This document shows, piece after piece, positions 32,070 through 43,012 of a stretch of DNA of 64,000 bases. Each line of letters begins with the position of its first letter. The first letter of the stretch is position 1. Under the pieces are notes generated by a model. The model saw only the letters and a program-made list of their open reading frames with translations, did not search any database and was not told the DNA's origin. The stretch is from Littorina saxatilis (taxonomy: Eukaryota; Mollusca; Gastropoda; Littorinimorpha; Littorinidae), in NCBI RefSeq assembly GCF_037325665.1, contig NC_090250.1:32271088-32335087 (forward strand), read 5' to 3'. A program made the translations under genes and the position numbers.

Positions 32070-33650
32070 TTAAAGGCACAGTACGCCTCCCGTAAACCAT
32101 CACAGATACTGTCAGACTTTTACACACAGTACAAACACCCTTGCGTTTAAACACTCACCGCTTGAGAACATCCTAGGTGCCCTACGTAAAAAGCGAATAA
32201 TGTTCAAAGAATTAATTTTGCGAATTGTCTGATCAGACAATCGGATGGTGCGTTTTGGTGCTAGACCTAACTTTTAAAATCTCAATAATAAATTGACAGC
32301 TTGTTACACAAACATTCTTAAATCATTAAAAAAAAAGAAGTTTTTCATAAAGACAAGATCAGTACAATTCGATGTTTTGAAAGTTTGAACAAAGAAAAGC
32401 CCGGAAGCAGGGTCACGCAAGGTCGTGGTTCTCGTAGCAGACGACGGTTATGCCTATCGCCAGTTCCTCTGAACAGTCAAAAGCCATCGCTAGAGTTCGT
32501 GTGAATCGCAGCCGTTTGTTGCGTTTAGATTCAGAGGTACATACTAACGTGATATTGCAAATAAGCTTACAGCGAGTCGCATTGAAATCACAAACTGACG
32601 ACTACATTGTGAAACAAGAAGGGCAAAGCCCATACGACTCACATGCTTGACCTTGACCTTTACATGACCTTGACCTTCAGGGTCAAGGTCAAATAACTAA
32701 ACCTAGCAATGACATACACTAAGAACTGCTTTACACATTTTTCCTACCAAAATACATGTGACCTTGACCCAAGGTCAAGGTTATCCAAGGTCATGCAACA
32801 CAAAGCTGTTAATTCAAGACATAGGAAGTACAATGGTGCTTATTGGCTCTTTCTACCATGAGATATGGTCACTTTTAGTGGTTCACTACCTTATTTTGGT
32901 CACATTTCATAAGGGTCAAAGTGACCTTGACCTTGATCATATGTGACCAAATGTGTCTCATGATGAAAGCATAACATGTGCCCCACATAATTTTTAAGTT
33001 TGAAACAGTTATCTTCCATAGTTCAGGATCAAGGTCACTTCAAAATATGTATACAATTCAACTTTGAAGAGCTCCTGTGACCTTGACCTTGAAGCAAGGT
33101 AAACCAAACTGGTATCAAAAGATGGGGCTTACTTTGCCCTATAATTATATCATATATAGGTGAGGTATTGAATCTCAAAAACTTGAGAGAAAATGGGAAA
33201 AATGTGAAAAATAGCTGTTTTTTAGACAACATTTATGGCCCCTGCGACCTTGACCTTGAAGCAAGGTCAAGATGCTATGTATGTTTTTTGGGGCCTGGTC
33301 ATCATACACCATCTTGCCAAATTTGGTACTGATAGACTGAATAGTGTCCAAGAAATATCCAACGTTAAAGTTTTCCGGACGGACGTCCGGACGGACGGAC
33401 GGACGACTCGGGTGAGTGCATAGACTCACTTTTGCTTCGCATGTGAGTCAAAAAAAGGAAACTGGATCACACGGGTTCACGATGGCTCAGGGGTAAGATA
33501 AACCACGCAAAAATAAATTCTTTGAAAATTGCTCGCTCTTTACGTAGTATGTTCTCAAGCGGTGAGTGTTCAAATGAAATGGTGAGTGTAATGTGTGTAA
33601 AAGCCTGACAGTATCTGTGATGGTTTACGAGAGGCTTGCTGTGCCTTTAA
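32070..33650. mobile_element. TTAA-flanked MITE interrupted by repeat D
   Basis: Ends TTAA-AGGCACAG (32070) and CTGTGCCT-TTAA (33650), with about 150-bp inverted arms (32074-32225 and 33495-33646) sharing GTAAACCATCACAGATACTG. TTAA target use is typical of piggyBac-type elements. Repeat D (32613-33456) sits between the arms as a later insertion. No transposase. Confidence 0.75.
32613..33456 (+). repeat. Repeat D, complete copy
   Basis: Opens AACAAGAAGGGCAAAGCCC and ACGACTCACATGC; closes ATAGACTCACTTTTGCTTCG and ATGTGAGTCAAAAA. Holds many CTTGACCTT/AAGGTCAAGG motifs and a GGACGGACGG run near the end. Copies: 26928-27335 (truncated) and 47504-48345. Ends resemble repeat C. Class unknown. Confidence 0.8.
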
Positions 33651-33676
33651 TTCATCACCGTGATTTTCTTCTTCGG

Positions 33677-34138
33677 CTAAAGCGTCACCAGGACACCGAA
33701 AGCAGCACACGCCACATTAAACCAAGGAGCAGAGAACCTTGCGCCGCCACGGTTGTCATACATGTCGACAATGTCAGGGCTGGTGTCATTGAATCCCGGA
33801 GTGCTGCTGCTCTCGACGACTGTTATGTTAGCGTTTACGGGGACGAGTCCGCGACAAATTTTGGTGGTAGAGTCGCCGTGACAATGCTCTCCGACGAACA
33901 TGTCCGAGACCAGGACACCGGCGTAGTTCTGACAAGTACACCCGGTAGGAATGCATTCTGGACTCTCCGCTGAAAACGAGAGGAACATTTGATTAACCTT
34001 CGCCGTGCTTCGTGGCTCGTGGACGACACAGAGCATCACAAAATCGTCTTTATCCCTGAAACTATTTGGAGATGTTAATTGAAACTTCATGTAACCTCCA
34101 ATCACCATACGACCATCCCATTGACTTGTGAAAGGTTA
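33677..34138 (-). CDS. Possible terminal exon of an extracellular protein
   Basis: Minus-strand frame of about 150 codons opening after TTTCACAAG (a plausible splice acceptor) with SQWDGRMVIGGYMKFQL, then CVVHEPRSTAKVN, ECIPTGCTCQNYAG, GEHCHGDS and KICRGLVPVN. It ends APWFNVACAAFGVLVTL and TAG. Seven spaced cysteines, sequons (NIT, NDT) and a hydrophobic C-terminal tail suggest a secreted, possibly GPI-anchored protein. Codon use is balanced and the frame is clean, unlike nearby repeats. I do not recognise the family, and no upstream exon was found, the next kilobase being repeat E. Confidence 0.45.
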
Positions 34139-34210
34139 CATTTGTAAAAAAAATTTACATTTAAAAAAAAACCAACGATGACATATTTTGAACTACACAG
34201 TCTGTATGAT

Positions 34211-35270
34211 GTGGGTCGTGGACGACCCATATGGATTTACGTAAGGGATTGTACGTGTTTTTATATTTAGTCAAGTTTTGACTAAATATTTTAACATCGA
34301 GGGGGAATCGAAACGAGGGTCGTGGTGTATGTGCGTGCGTGTGTGCGTGCGTGCGTGTGTGTGTGTGTGTGTAGAGCGATTCAGACTAAACTACTGGACC
34401 GATCTTTATGAAATTTGACATGAGAGTTCCTGGGTATGAAATCCCCGAACGTTTTTTTCATTTTTTTGATAAATGTCTTTGATGACGTCATATCCGGCTT
34501 TTCGTGAAAGTTGAGGCGGCACTGTCACGCCCTCATTTTTCAACCAAATTGGTTCAAATTTTGGTCAAGTAATCTTCGACGAAACCCGGGGTTCGGTATT
34601 GCATTTCAGCTTGGTGGCTTAAAAATTAATTAATGACTTTGGTCATTAAAAATCGGAAAATTGTAAAAAAAAATAAAAATTTATAAAACGATCCAAATTT
34701 ACGTTTATCTTATTCTCCATCATTTGCTGATTCCAAAAACATATAAATATGTTATATTCGGATTAAAAACAAGCTCTGAAAATTAAATATATAAAAATTA
34801 TTATCAAAATTAAATTGTCCAAATCAATTTAAAAACACTTTCATCTTATTCCTTGTTGGTTCCTGATTCCAAAAACATATAGATATGATATGTTTGGATT
34901 AAAAACACGCTCAGAAAGTTAAAACAAAGAGAGGTACAGAAAAGCGTGCTATCCTTCTTAGCGCAACTACTACCCCGCTCTTCTTGTCAATTTCACTGCC
35001 TTTGCCATGAGCGGTGGCCTGACGATGCTACGAGTAAAATGGCATTGCGTTCAGTTTCATTCTGTGAGTTCGACAGCTACTTGACTAAATATTGTATTTT
35101 CGCCTTACGCGACTTGTTTTTTTATTTGGATGGCGTGGGTCATGTACGACCCATACTCTGCAAGATGCGGCAAAACGTTTGTGCCTATTCGCATGGCGTG
35201 GGTCGTGTACGATCCATATGCAGTTTACGTTGAATCCTTATTTGGAAAGTATGGGTCGTACACGACCCAC
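34211..35270. repeat. Four copies of a 19-bp palindrome
   Basis: GTGGGTCGTGTACGACCCA and variants at 34211-34229, 35135-35153, 35198-35216 and 35252-35270. Copies 2 and 4, with flanking GGATGGC, form a larger inverted repeat (35129-35277). Repeat E separates copy 1 from the rest. Confidence 0.75.
34262..35118 (-). mobile_element. Repeat E, copy 4
   Basis: Full-length reverse copy: starts ATATTTAGTCAAGTTTTGAC and ends ACGCGACTTGTT. The CA/TG tract at 34327-34372 is the variable microsatellite of the family. Confidence 0.85.
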
Positions 35271-35374
35271 GCCATCCGGACTGTGTGGTCCAAAGCGTGA
35301 TCCAGGGAAGGTGAAGGTAAAAGACAGCATGAACTAATAGAGGGTCTGGGCTGTGATGGGAACACTCGGAAAGA

Positions 35375-35989
<615 letters not shown>

Positions 35990-36073
35990 AAACTCAAACA
36001 AAGTATAATGTGATGATCTGCTTGCTTGCGTGTTCAACTACTTACTGCATGTATAGCTGTGGTTACTCGCCCC

Positions 36074-36305
36074 ACGAACGCAGCAGCAGGACCCCTGATT
36101 GGTTAATGCACATTTGGCCCCGTCCAGGCACAGTGTATAAGTATCTTTATTGCACTTCTCGCCATCTTTCAATTCTGAAAAACAGTATCGCTATGACATG
36201 TCTTTACCAAAGTACAAACCAATACACTTGGACGCGCAAATGTTATATTGTATTTACCCAAGACGAACACACAGACACAGACACAGACACAGACACAGAC
36301 ACACA

Positions 36306-36340
<35 letters not shown>

Positions 36341-36512
36341 ACATTTAACCACGCCGTAAAGAAGACAGCGTCTTGAAATGGAGGTAAACATACAGATAAT
36401 ATATGAACAGAACAAGCTGCAGAGGTCTTCAAAGAGATACAGTCTTAAATCAGGCGGCGGGGGTGGGGGGGGGGGGGGGGGGGAGGGGAGGGGGAGGGGG
36501 AGGCGGAGTTTC
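36074..36512. repeat. SINE scrap and low-complexity runs
   Basis: CGCCCCACGAACGCAG (36070 region) is the 3' end of the tRNA-SINE family. Then come (AGACAC)n/(CA)n at 36262-36340 and a G-rich run at 36453-36512. Confidence 0.7.
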
Positions 36513-36639
36513 TTTACAGGAGGTCTACTGTATGCCGTTAAGCCTGTCCTTAACTTGTCGCAAGAAGATTTAGCACTGAGTTTATGGTAACAAAAAAAAA
36601 AGCTTTCGCCGACTTGGGGCTCAATTAAGCACCATGCCA

Positions 36640-37113
36640 CCTTAACGTCCACGGGGCTAATTCGGGAGGTGATCAATCCACGCATGCACTGCAGACTTCT
36701 TTATCCGCAAGTATACAGGTGGCCTTGGGGTTGAAGCAGGGCTCGAGGGGGGGGGGGGGGGGGAGTGTTTTGTTGTTGTTGTTAAAGGGGGTTCCACTGT
36801 ATGACGTTACGTCCGCGGGGCTAATTCGGGAGGTGATCAATCCACGCACTGCAGACTTCTTTATTCGCAAGTACAGGTGGCCTTGGGGTTGAAGCAGGGC
36901 TCAAGGGGGGGGGGGGGGGGGTTTGGTTTTTGTTAAAGGGGTTCCACTGTATGACGTTACGTCCACGGGGCTAATTCGGGAGATGATCACGCCACGCACT
37001 GCAGACTCCTTTATCCTCAGTGCAGGTGGCCTTGGGGTTGAAGCAGGGGCCGTCAACGTTGCTCTGAAGGCTGCATCCCTGTCTGTGCCCGGGGGATATG
37101 CAAGCGCCCACAC
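36640..37113 (-). repeat. Three tandem units of about 150-160 bp
   Basis: Each unit has CGGGGCTAATTCGGGAG, CACTGCAGAC and GGTGGCCTTGGGGTTGAAGC, starting near 36642, 36806 and 36956. The first two end in a poly-G run that expanded; the third continues into the candidate exon below. Confidence 0.85.
36971..37113 (-). CDS. Possible cysteine-rich exon
   Basis: Minus strand, acceptor GGCTTATGAGCAG, open to a TAG: ACISPGHRQGCSLQSNVDGP, CFNPKATCTEDKGVCSAW. Five or six cysteines spaced as in small EGF-like or EB-type disulfide modules suggest a secreted protein. The two tandem copies upstream (36640-36955) keep CFNPKATC but are frame-disrupted. No neighbouring exon was found. Real exon or decayed copy cannot be settled here. 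Confidence 0.4.
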
Positions 37114-37298
37114 CTGCTCATAAGCCAAAAAACCCAAAAACATTAAAGACGCAGGGCTTCTCCTGCAAACGATTCGGCAATAACCATCTCAGATCTGCTT
37201 GCCAGGCTTTTGGCGTCATGCGATAATTAAGACCCCTCCATTTGAACACAAACTCAACATTAACAGCATGGATCCTTTCTGTGCAGAGTGTTGTTTAT

Positions 37299-37299
37299 A

Positions 37300-37331
<32 letters not shown>

Positions 37332-37440
37332 GAGTTAGTGAGTGAGTGAGTGAGAGTGAGTGAGCGAGCGAGAGTGAGTTAGTAAGTGAAGGAGGGAGGG
37401 TGGAAGAGAATCAGTGAGTGAGTGAGTGAGTGTGTTATTT
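37299..37440. repeat. (GATT)n and (GAGT)n tracts
   Basis: GATT units at 37299-37328, followed by degenerate GAGT/GAGC units. Confidence 0.9.
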
Positions 37441-37455
37441 ATTATTTCACTATAC

Positions 37456-38640
37456 ACCGATTAACAGTTCCGCGGCCATTTTAGATTCGCACATGCGCAC
37501 ATCTTTTTCTACGAGCACGTTTGCTCCTTCTTCCTCTTCTAAGGACAGGTTGGAAGATTAGGCTAAGCCTAAAACCTTTATCCTTATGTAATAAAGTTCT
37601 GAGTTCTAAAGTTCTGAGTTCTTCCGGTTTCCTGCTTTTGAGAAAATGCGCATCCGCAGATCGTTTTTTTCGAAAGTTTTTTCTTCTTCTTCCTGTTCCG
37701 GTTGATTTGAGAAAGCGTAGATTCAGTCGGCAAAAAGTGCCATACACCAGTTAACAGTTCCGCGGCCGTTTTAGATCTCGCACATGCGCACTTCTTTTAT
37801 CGCGAGCAGATTCGACCTATTTCCTTTTCCGGGTGATGCGCATATCGTTTTTCGGCATATCGTTTTTCGGCATGTTTATGTCTTTTTCCTTTTCCGGTTG
37901 ATTTCACCGCATGCACAGATCGTGTTATTCGCACACGTTTCTACGCAAGGGACACTACTCCGGCGCACTACTCCACCCGTTGAAAGGGGGAAACATTTTC
38001 TTCAGTACAAGTAGACTTCTATACGACTTATGTCTGTGTGTGTGTCTGTTCGCGATGCGCGGCCAAGGTTCTCGATGGATCTGTTTCAAATTTTGTGGCC
38101 ATATTCAGGTACACCCGGGACACAACCTGGTCGATGAGATATTTCAACACGTGCTCTGAGCGCGCAGCGCTGAACCGATTTTGTTTTTTTTTCTAGATCC
38201 ACTACCAGTAACTCTTCCTTATCTTCTCCAGTGTTTTCAGCGTTTACCTCCCTTCCTTCGTATGGCGCGCGGATATTACCATTCCTTTACTATTTTTAGA
38301 AGGTCACTGCACGTTACTATTTTTAGAAGGTCTCCGGTGTTTTGCGCGTTTATCTTCTTTCCTTCGTGCGCCGGCTTTGCCGGCGTACACCCGGCAAAGC
38401 CGGGTCCCAGGCGCAGCCTGGTAGTCGGCTCTACTTCTTCCCGGCGAAGCCGGTACCCGGCGAAGCGGGTAATCATCTAGTTATGAATAAACAATTAACA
38501 AAAAGGACGTTGTAAATTCATTCAATGTAGATAAAATAAGAAATATGTTTGACAAACTTGTTCTGTTCTTATTCACATGACAACATATGTGAAGTTCGAG
38601 AGATGTTATTAAAAAACCGTGTTCCAGGCAACTCGCAAAC
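37456..38640 (+). repeat. GTTAACAGTT repeat cluster, copies 1 and 2
   Basis: ACACCGATTAACAGTTCCGC (37456) and ACACCAGTTAACAGTTCCGC (37745) start two related units with CACATGCGCAC and CAGATCG motifs. The second is interrupted by a Helitron-like element and resumes at 38481 to 38640. Further copies: 40592-41219 and 42198-42615. The inverted form AACTGTTAACTGGTGTA at 40598 and 41113 suggests terminal inverted repeats. Confidence 0.75.
38018..38480 (+). mobile_element. Helitron-like element with proven boundaries
   Basis: 463 bp, 5'-TCTATACGAC and 3'-hairpin then ATCATCTAG. The same host sequence uninterrupted at 42450-42462 (AAGTAGTCT|TTATGAATAA) shows insertion between T and T with no target duplication. 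5'-TC, 3'-CTAG and an upstream GC hairpin (CCGGCGAAGCCGG) are the Helitron rules. Non-autonomous. Confidence 0.85.
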
Positions 38641-38769
38641 AGATAACCGCTGTGTATTTCACCACAACCCAACGCAAAGGAAACATGACACACTACTATT
38701 TGGCATACCTTTTTGCATTCATTGAACTTTCCCCAGTAAATTCGGCTCACATCAGTCGTACTAAAAGTT

Positions 38770-40262
38770 TGTCAAAACACGACACACAGGCGATATTTGT
38801 GTGGAGTTAGACAAGGGGAAAACCTGTCACCGCTGTTTTTTGCTCTATTTTTAAATGATCTAAAGCCTTTTCTGTTGGAAAACAGTAATGGTTTACAATC
38901 TATGTCAAGAGAGGCTGTTGTGGTTGGAATGGATGGTACTGATGTAAATGCTTTGTTTCAAATGTTTTTATTACTGTATGCGGATGATACTGTGATCTGC
39001 TCAGAGTCTGAAAAAACCCTACAAGAATGTTTGAACAAAATGCACGAATACTGTTTAAAATGGCGTCTAAATATTAATGTAAACAAAACGAAAGTTATAG
39101 TTTTTTCCAGAGGTAAAATTAGAAATAAACCATTGTTTACGTATAATGGCAATTTAATCGAAGTAGTGTTTGATGTGATGTACTTGGGCATTAAGATTAA
39201 TTATAATAATACATCTATATGATCGTGCCTCAAGGGCAATGTTTGTTCTTTTGCGTACTTGTAGACAATTGTCACTGCCTGTGGACATACAAGTTGACCT
39301 GTTCGATAAAATGATTGCTCCAATTTTACTATACGGATGTGAAGTATGGGGTTTTGGTTCCTGTGAACTTGCTATTAAACTTCAATTGCGTTTTTATAAA
39401 ATTGTTTTCAAACTAAAAAAATCAACTCCAAATGCTATGATATTTGGTGAACTTGGAAGATATCCACTAGATGTTAATATGAAATGTAGAATGCTTTGCT
39501 ATTGGTATAAACTGATTAGTCCTATTCATAAAAATAAATTTTCAAGTATTGTGTATTGCTTTACTTATAAATTGTATATCAACAAGATGATTGAATCTAA
39601 TTATTTATGTTTTATTGAAAAAACCTTAAATGAAATTGGTCTCTCTGGCCTTTGGACTTTTCAAGAAAATGTTCAATACTCAAGCGCATGGTTTAAACAG
39701 AAAGTAAAAAGAAGCTTGTATGACCAGTATATCCATAAATGGTTTACAGAAATTGGAACAAAAAATATGTTTTGGAATTATCGAATGTTTAAAGATATTT
39801 TTGCATGTGAAGACTATGTCACACACCTGCCATAATCAGCAATGTGTTTCAATGATGACGTTTAGAACATTAAACAACAATTTGCCTGTCAGAAATAACG
39901 TTATCTTAACATCCCGAGGTCAGAAAGAACTTGCACCAAATGTGTATCACAAGACATAGGTGATGAATTCCATTATTTATTTGTCTGTGATTTTTCCAAG
40001 GAAGAAAGAGCTGAGTTGTTACCACCTTACTATTGGAAAAAACCTAATGCACTTAAATTTAAAAAGTTGTTTGCTACTAAAAAAAAGAAATTGCTAAAGA
40101 ATATTTTGGACTTTATTAATAGAATTTGTAACAGCTTTTCATAACTTTTTTTTAATTTTTTTTAATTTTATTTATTATATTAGCATATATCATGATTGTA
40201 TTGATTGTATTTATTGTTCAAAATGCCCCCATGGGTTATGGACCAATAAAAACTTGAACTTG
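38770..40262 (+). mobile_element. LINE, 5'-truncated (CR1/Jockey-like)
   Basis: Begins in the RT at GVRQGENLSPLFFALFLNDL, with the catalytic LLYADDTVI box at about 38975-39000, the thumb (YLGIKI), and, after a frame change near 39222, LPVDIQVDLFDKMIAPILLY, YGCEVWGF and later CTKCVSQDIGDEFHYLFVC, the C-terminal zinc knuckle. No RNase H or poly-A; the 3' end is AATAAAAACTTGAACTTGA. At least three frames are needed, so it is dead. AT-rich codon use differs clearly from the GC-rich LINE at 16996. The endonuclease is lost. Confidence 0.85.
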
Positions 40263-40299
40263 ATAACAAATGCCCACCTGAATGGTGGTTCGCAACCAC

Positions 40300-40416
40300 A
40301 CACTCAGTAACGACCGTCGAGGCACGTAATGAATACATTTTGCAATCTTCCGACCACCATTTTTTAAGTCGGTTACTCCCATTACTGCAACCAATAACAC
40401 AGCATGTTGACGCCAT
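40300..40416 (-). CDS. THAP-like first exon
   Basis: Minus-strand ATG (40416) gives MASTCCVIGCSNGSNRLKKW and WSEDCKMYSL. The C-x4-C pair close to the start (CCVIGC) is how THAP domains begin. No donor or second half is clear; the LINE at 38770-40262 lies just beyond and may have cut the gene. Weak but specific. Confidence 0.45.
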
Positions 40417-40591
40417 CGTTAATTTGGATGTAACGTGAGGTTTTTGTTATAACGTAGAGGAAAACACACCGTCCCGTTCAATTGCTTCCATCACGTTGAG
40501 CAGACGATGCAGCGGTTGCTCGTCGAAATTTCTCGTCCAACCAGAATCGCTTTGGGTATCACGTGAGTTTTCCTTCTTTGAACCATGTAAG

Positions 40592-41219
40592 TGCCGAAAC
40601 TGTTAACTGGTGTATTTTGTAGTCTTCCAGCCCTGAAGTTGCTTTTGAGTGTTCGAAGAAAGAGTGTAAAGGTTCAAAGGATTACATCGGGCACACAAAC
40701 ACGCGATACACCGATTAACAGTTCCGCGGCCATTTTAGATTCGCACATGCGCACATCTTTTTCTACGAGCACTTTTGTTTCTTCTTCCTCTTCCGTTTTC
40801 CTGTTTTTGAGAAAATGCGCATCCGCAGATCGTTTTTTCGAGAGTTTTTTCGTCTGCTTCCTGTTCCGGTTGATTTGAGAAAGCGCAGATTCAGTCGGCA
40901 GAAAGTGCAATTTTGTAGTCTTCCAGCCCTGAAGTTGCTTTTGAGTGTTCGAAGAAAGAGTGTAAAGGTTCTAAGCATTACATCGGGCACACAAACACGC
41001 GATTTTCCTTTTTTTCCCCCGTTGATTTGAACGCGTGCGCAGATCGTTTTTTGCGAGTATGTTAGTACGTCTTCCTCTTCCGCTTTCCTTCTTCGTTCCA
41101 TGTAAACGCCGAAACTGTTAACTGGTGTATTATCCCTTTTTTCCTCGTTGATTTGAACGCGTGCGCAGATCGTTTTTTGCGAGTATGTTTGTACTTCTTC
41201 CTCTTTCCTTCTTCGTTCC
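40592..41219 (+). repeat. GTTAACAGTT repeat cluster, copy 3 with 295-bp tandem
   Basis: TTTTGTAGTCTTCCAGCCC starts at about 40616 and again at about 40911, a 295-bp period. Later GTTGATTTGAACGCGTGCGC occurs at about 41022 and 41148. Open frames through it are not conserved between units. Confidence 0.75.
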
Positions 41220-41406
41220 AAAGATGGCGGTTGAGACTGTTCTGTTTACATTCGACACTATCAACACCACTTTGAAATACTGACATAATTTTTTCTGTAT
41301 TCGAAAGCGACAGCCAATCGTTATTATATCCCCTTAGGTACAGTTTTATAACATTATTGGCACATGTAAACAATATGAATTAATTAATGAACGCTACGAA
41401 TATGGC
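41219..41406 (-). repeat. Dispersed repeat, inverted partner of 1892-2082
   Basis: See 1892-2082; here it abuts the 40592-41219 cluster, so the two may be parts of one larger element. Confidence 0.8.
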
Positions 41407-41778
41407 ACAGACACAGACACAGATGGACACAGGCATAGACACGCACGCGTACTGTCACACACACACACACACGCTCGCACGCGCATGCAAAGGTATATGT
41501 ACAAGTTTACCGTCGCTTATCGCCACGCCTACGACAATGTGGTAAAATGTGACAATAACCATGTTTTTCTTCTTCACAGATTCGTGCTGTCTGATTTCCA
41601 GGTCAAGCGAAAGGAACTAAGTGTTCTGACGTACGTACATAATGATGTCACACTTGACGTATGCATTTTATTGTTCGCTGGTCTCGGCTTCCAAAGAGTG
41701 ATTAAAGTAGTCTCGGTGTAACATTCCAAGCTGTTTTGATGTAACTTGTAAGTCAAGTTTCATCCTGTTAGCTTTTGA

Positions 41779-41779
<1 letters not shown>

Positions 41780-41871
<92 letters not shown>

Positions 41872-41935
41872 ACGCGCGTGGGTGCGCGCGCGCGCGTGTG
41901 TGTGCGTGTGTTGTATTGTGTGTTGTTATGTGTGT

Positions 41936-41966
<31 letters not shown>

Positions 41967-41967
41967 G
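41780..41967. repeat. (TG)n with G-run
   Basis: About 90 bp of TG, a mixed GC/TG part, then about 17 G. Confidence 0.95.
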
Positions 41968-42197
41968 TGGCTGGAAATGGTATTCTTTTTCTTGCTTGAT
42001 TTGGATTCTGGCTTAGTTTTCTTCTTGTGTTTCCCTTGTTACTGTTCATTCCGTTTGGCTATTGTTGTGCGAGTTTATTTTATGTTTGCTTGCGTCATTC
42101 AGTCAAAGCCACGCGGGTCAACGTGAAATGATGAAGTCAGTTCCCCCAGACCTGCGCTTTGTAGGCAAGTCTCAAAGATAGGAAGCAACTCTTCCTC

Positions 42198-42615
42198 AAT
42201 ACACCAGTTAACAGTTCCGCGCCCATTTTAGATCTCGCACATGCGCACATCTTTTATCGCGAGCAGATTCGACTTATTTCCTTTTCCGGGTGATGCGCAT
42301 ATCGTTTTTCGGCATGTTTATGTCTTTTTCCTTTTCCGGTTGATTTCACCGCACGCGCAGATCGTGTTATTCGCCCACGTTTCTACGCAAGGGACACTAC
42401 TCCGGCGCACTACTCCACCCGTTGAAAGGGGGAAACATTTTCTTCAGTACAAGTAGTCTTTATGAATAATCAATTAACAAGAAGGACGTTGTAAATTCAT
42501 TCAATGCAGATAAAATAAGAAATATGTTTGACGAACTTGTTCTGTTCTTATTCACATGACAAAATATGTGAAGATCGAGAGATGTTATTAAAAAACCGTG
42601 TTCCAGGCAACTCGC
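42198..42615 (+). repeat. GTTAACAGTT repeat cluster, copy 4 (empty site)
   Basis: Matches 37745-38016 joined to 38481-38640 without the Helitron-like insertion. Confidence 0.9.
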
Positions 42616-42711
42616 AAACGAGTTCATCTACAATACTGAACACTTTGGTGGTCAGTGTGGTGCAATTAAGAGTTTGTTCAAAATAAGGCTTGTAGTTAGA
42701 TTTGTATTGTG

Positions 42712-42955
42712 GCAATGCATTAAAGATACTGGACTTGTCAAATCCAGGTGCACGGAGCCCCTGGGGCTTTTAGTCATACCTCAGGCAGCTATCCGTTAGA
42801 AGAACTACCAAGTTTCATTGACTTGCACCCAAAGAGTCAAGAACTGCGATTGTTTTACGAATTAATTTCGTACTCGGACCTGCCTGGTCTTGGCCTATTT
42901 TTGGATCTAAATTTAGATCAGGTAGATCACCACATCATGCACAAAAAGACATAGA
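42712..42955 (+). repeat. Direct repeat, left copy
   Basis: Matches 44690-44925 (TTAAAGATACTGGACTTGTC, ATTTTTGGATCTAAATTTAG) with scattered differences. The nested Tc1-bearing element lies between the two. Confidence 0.85.
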
Positions 42956-43012
42956 GAATACTACATGGCTTGCTGTGTCGTACCAAATTTACACGAGTTT
43001 TTTTTTTTTATA

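Larger units (their letters stand above)
27336..33020 (+). repeat. Tandem segmental duplication, unit 2
   Basis: Repeats unit 1 in order: repeat E 3' part, THAP relic, CT tract, shared tail to 30277, then the TTAA-type MITE from 32040. It includes repeat E at 29225-30106 and the 1.76-kb segment 30278-32040, which are absent from unit 1. A 14-bp internal duplication (TATCAAACCCCTCAG) occurs only here, at about 27950-27975. Confidence 0.88.

Noticed and set aside
33593-33973. Plus-strand 126-codon frame
   Set aside because: Starts in the MITE arm; the minus-strand frame at the same place has better protein features.
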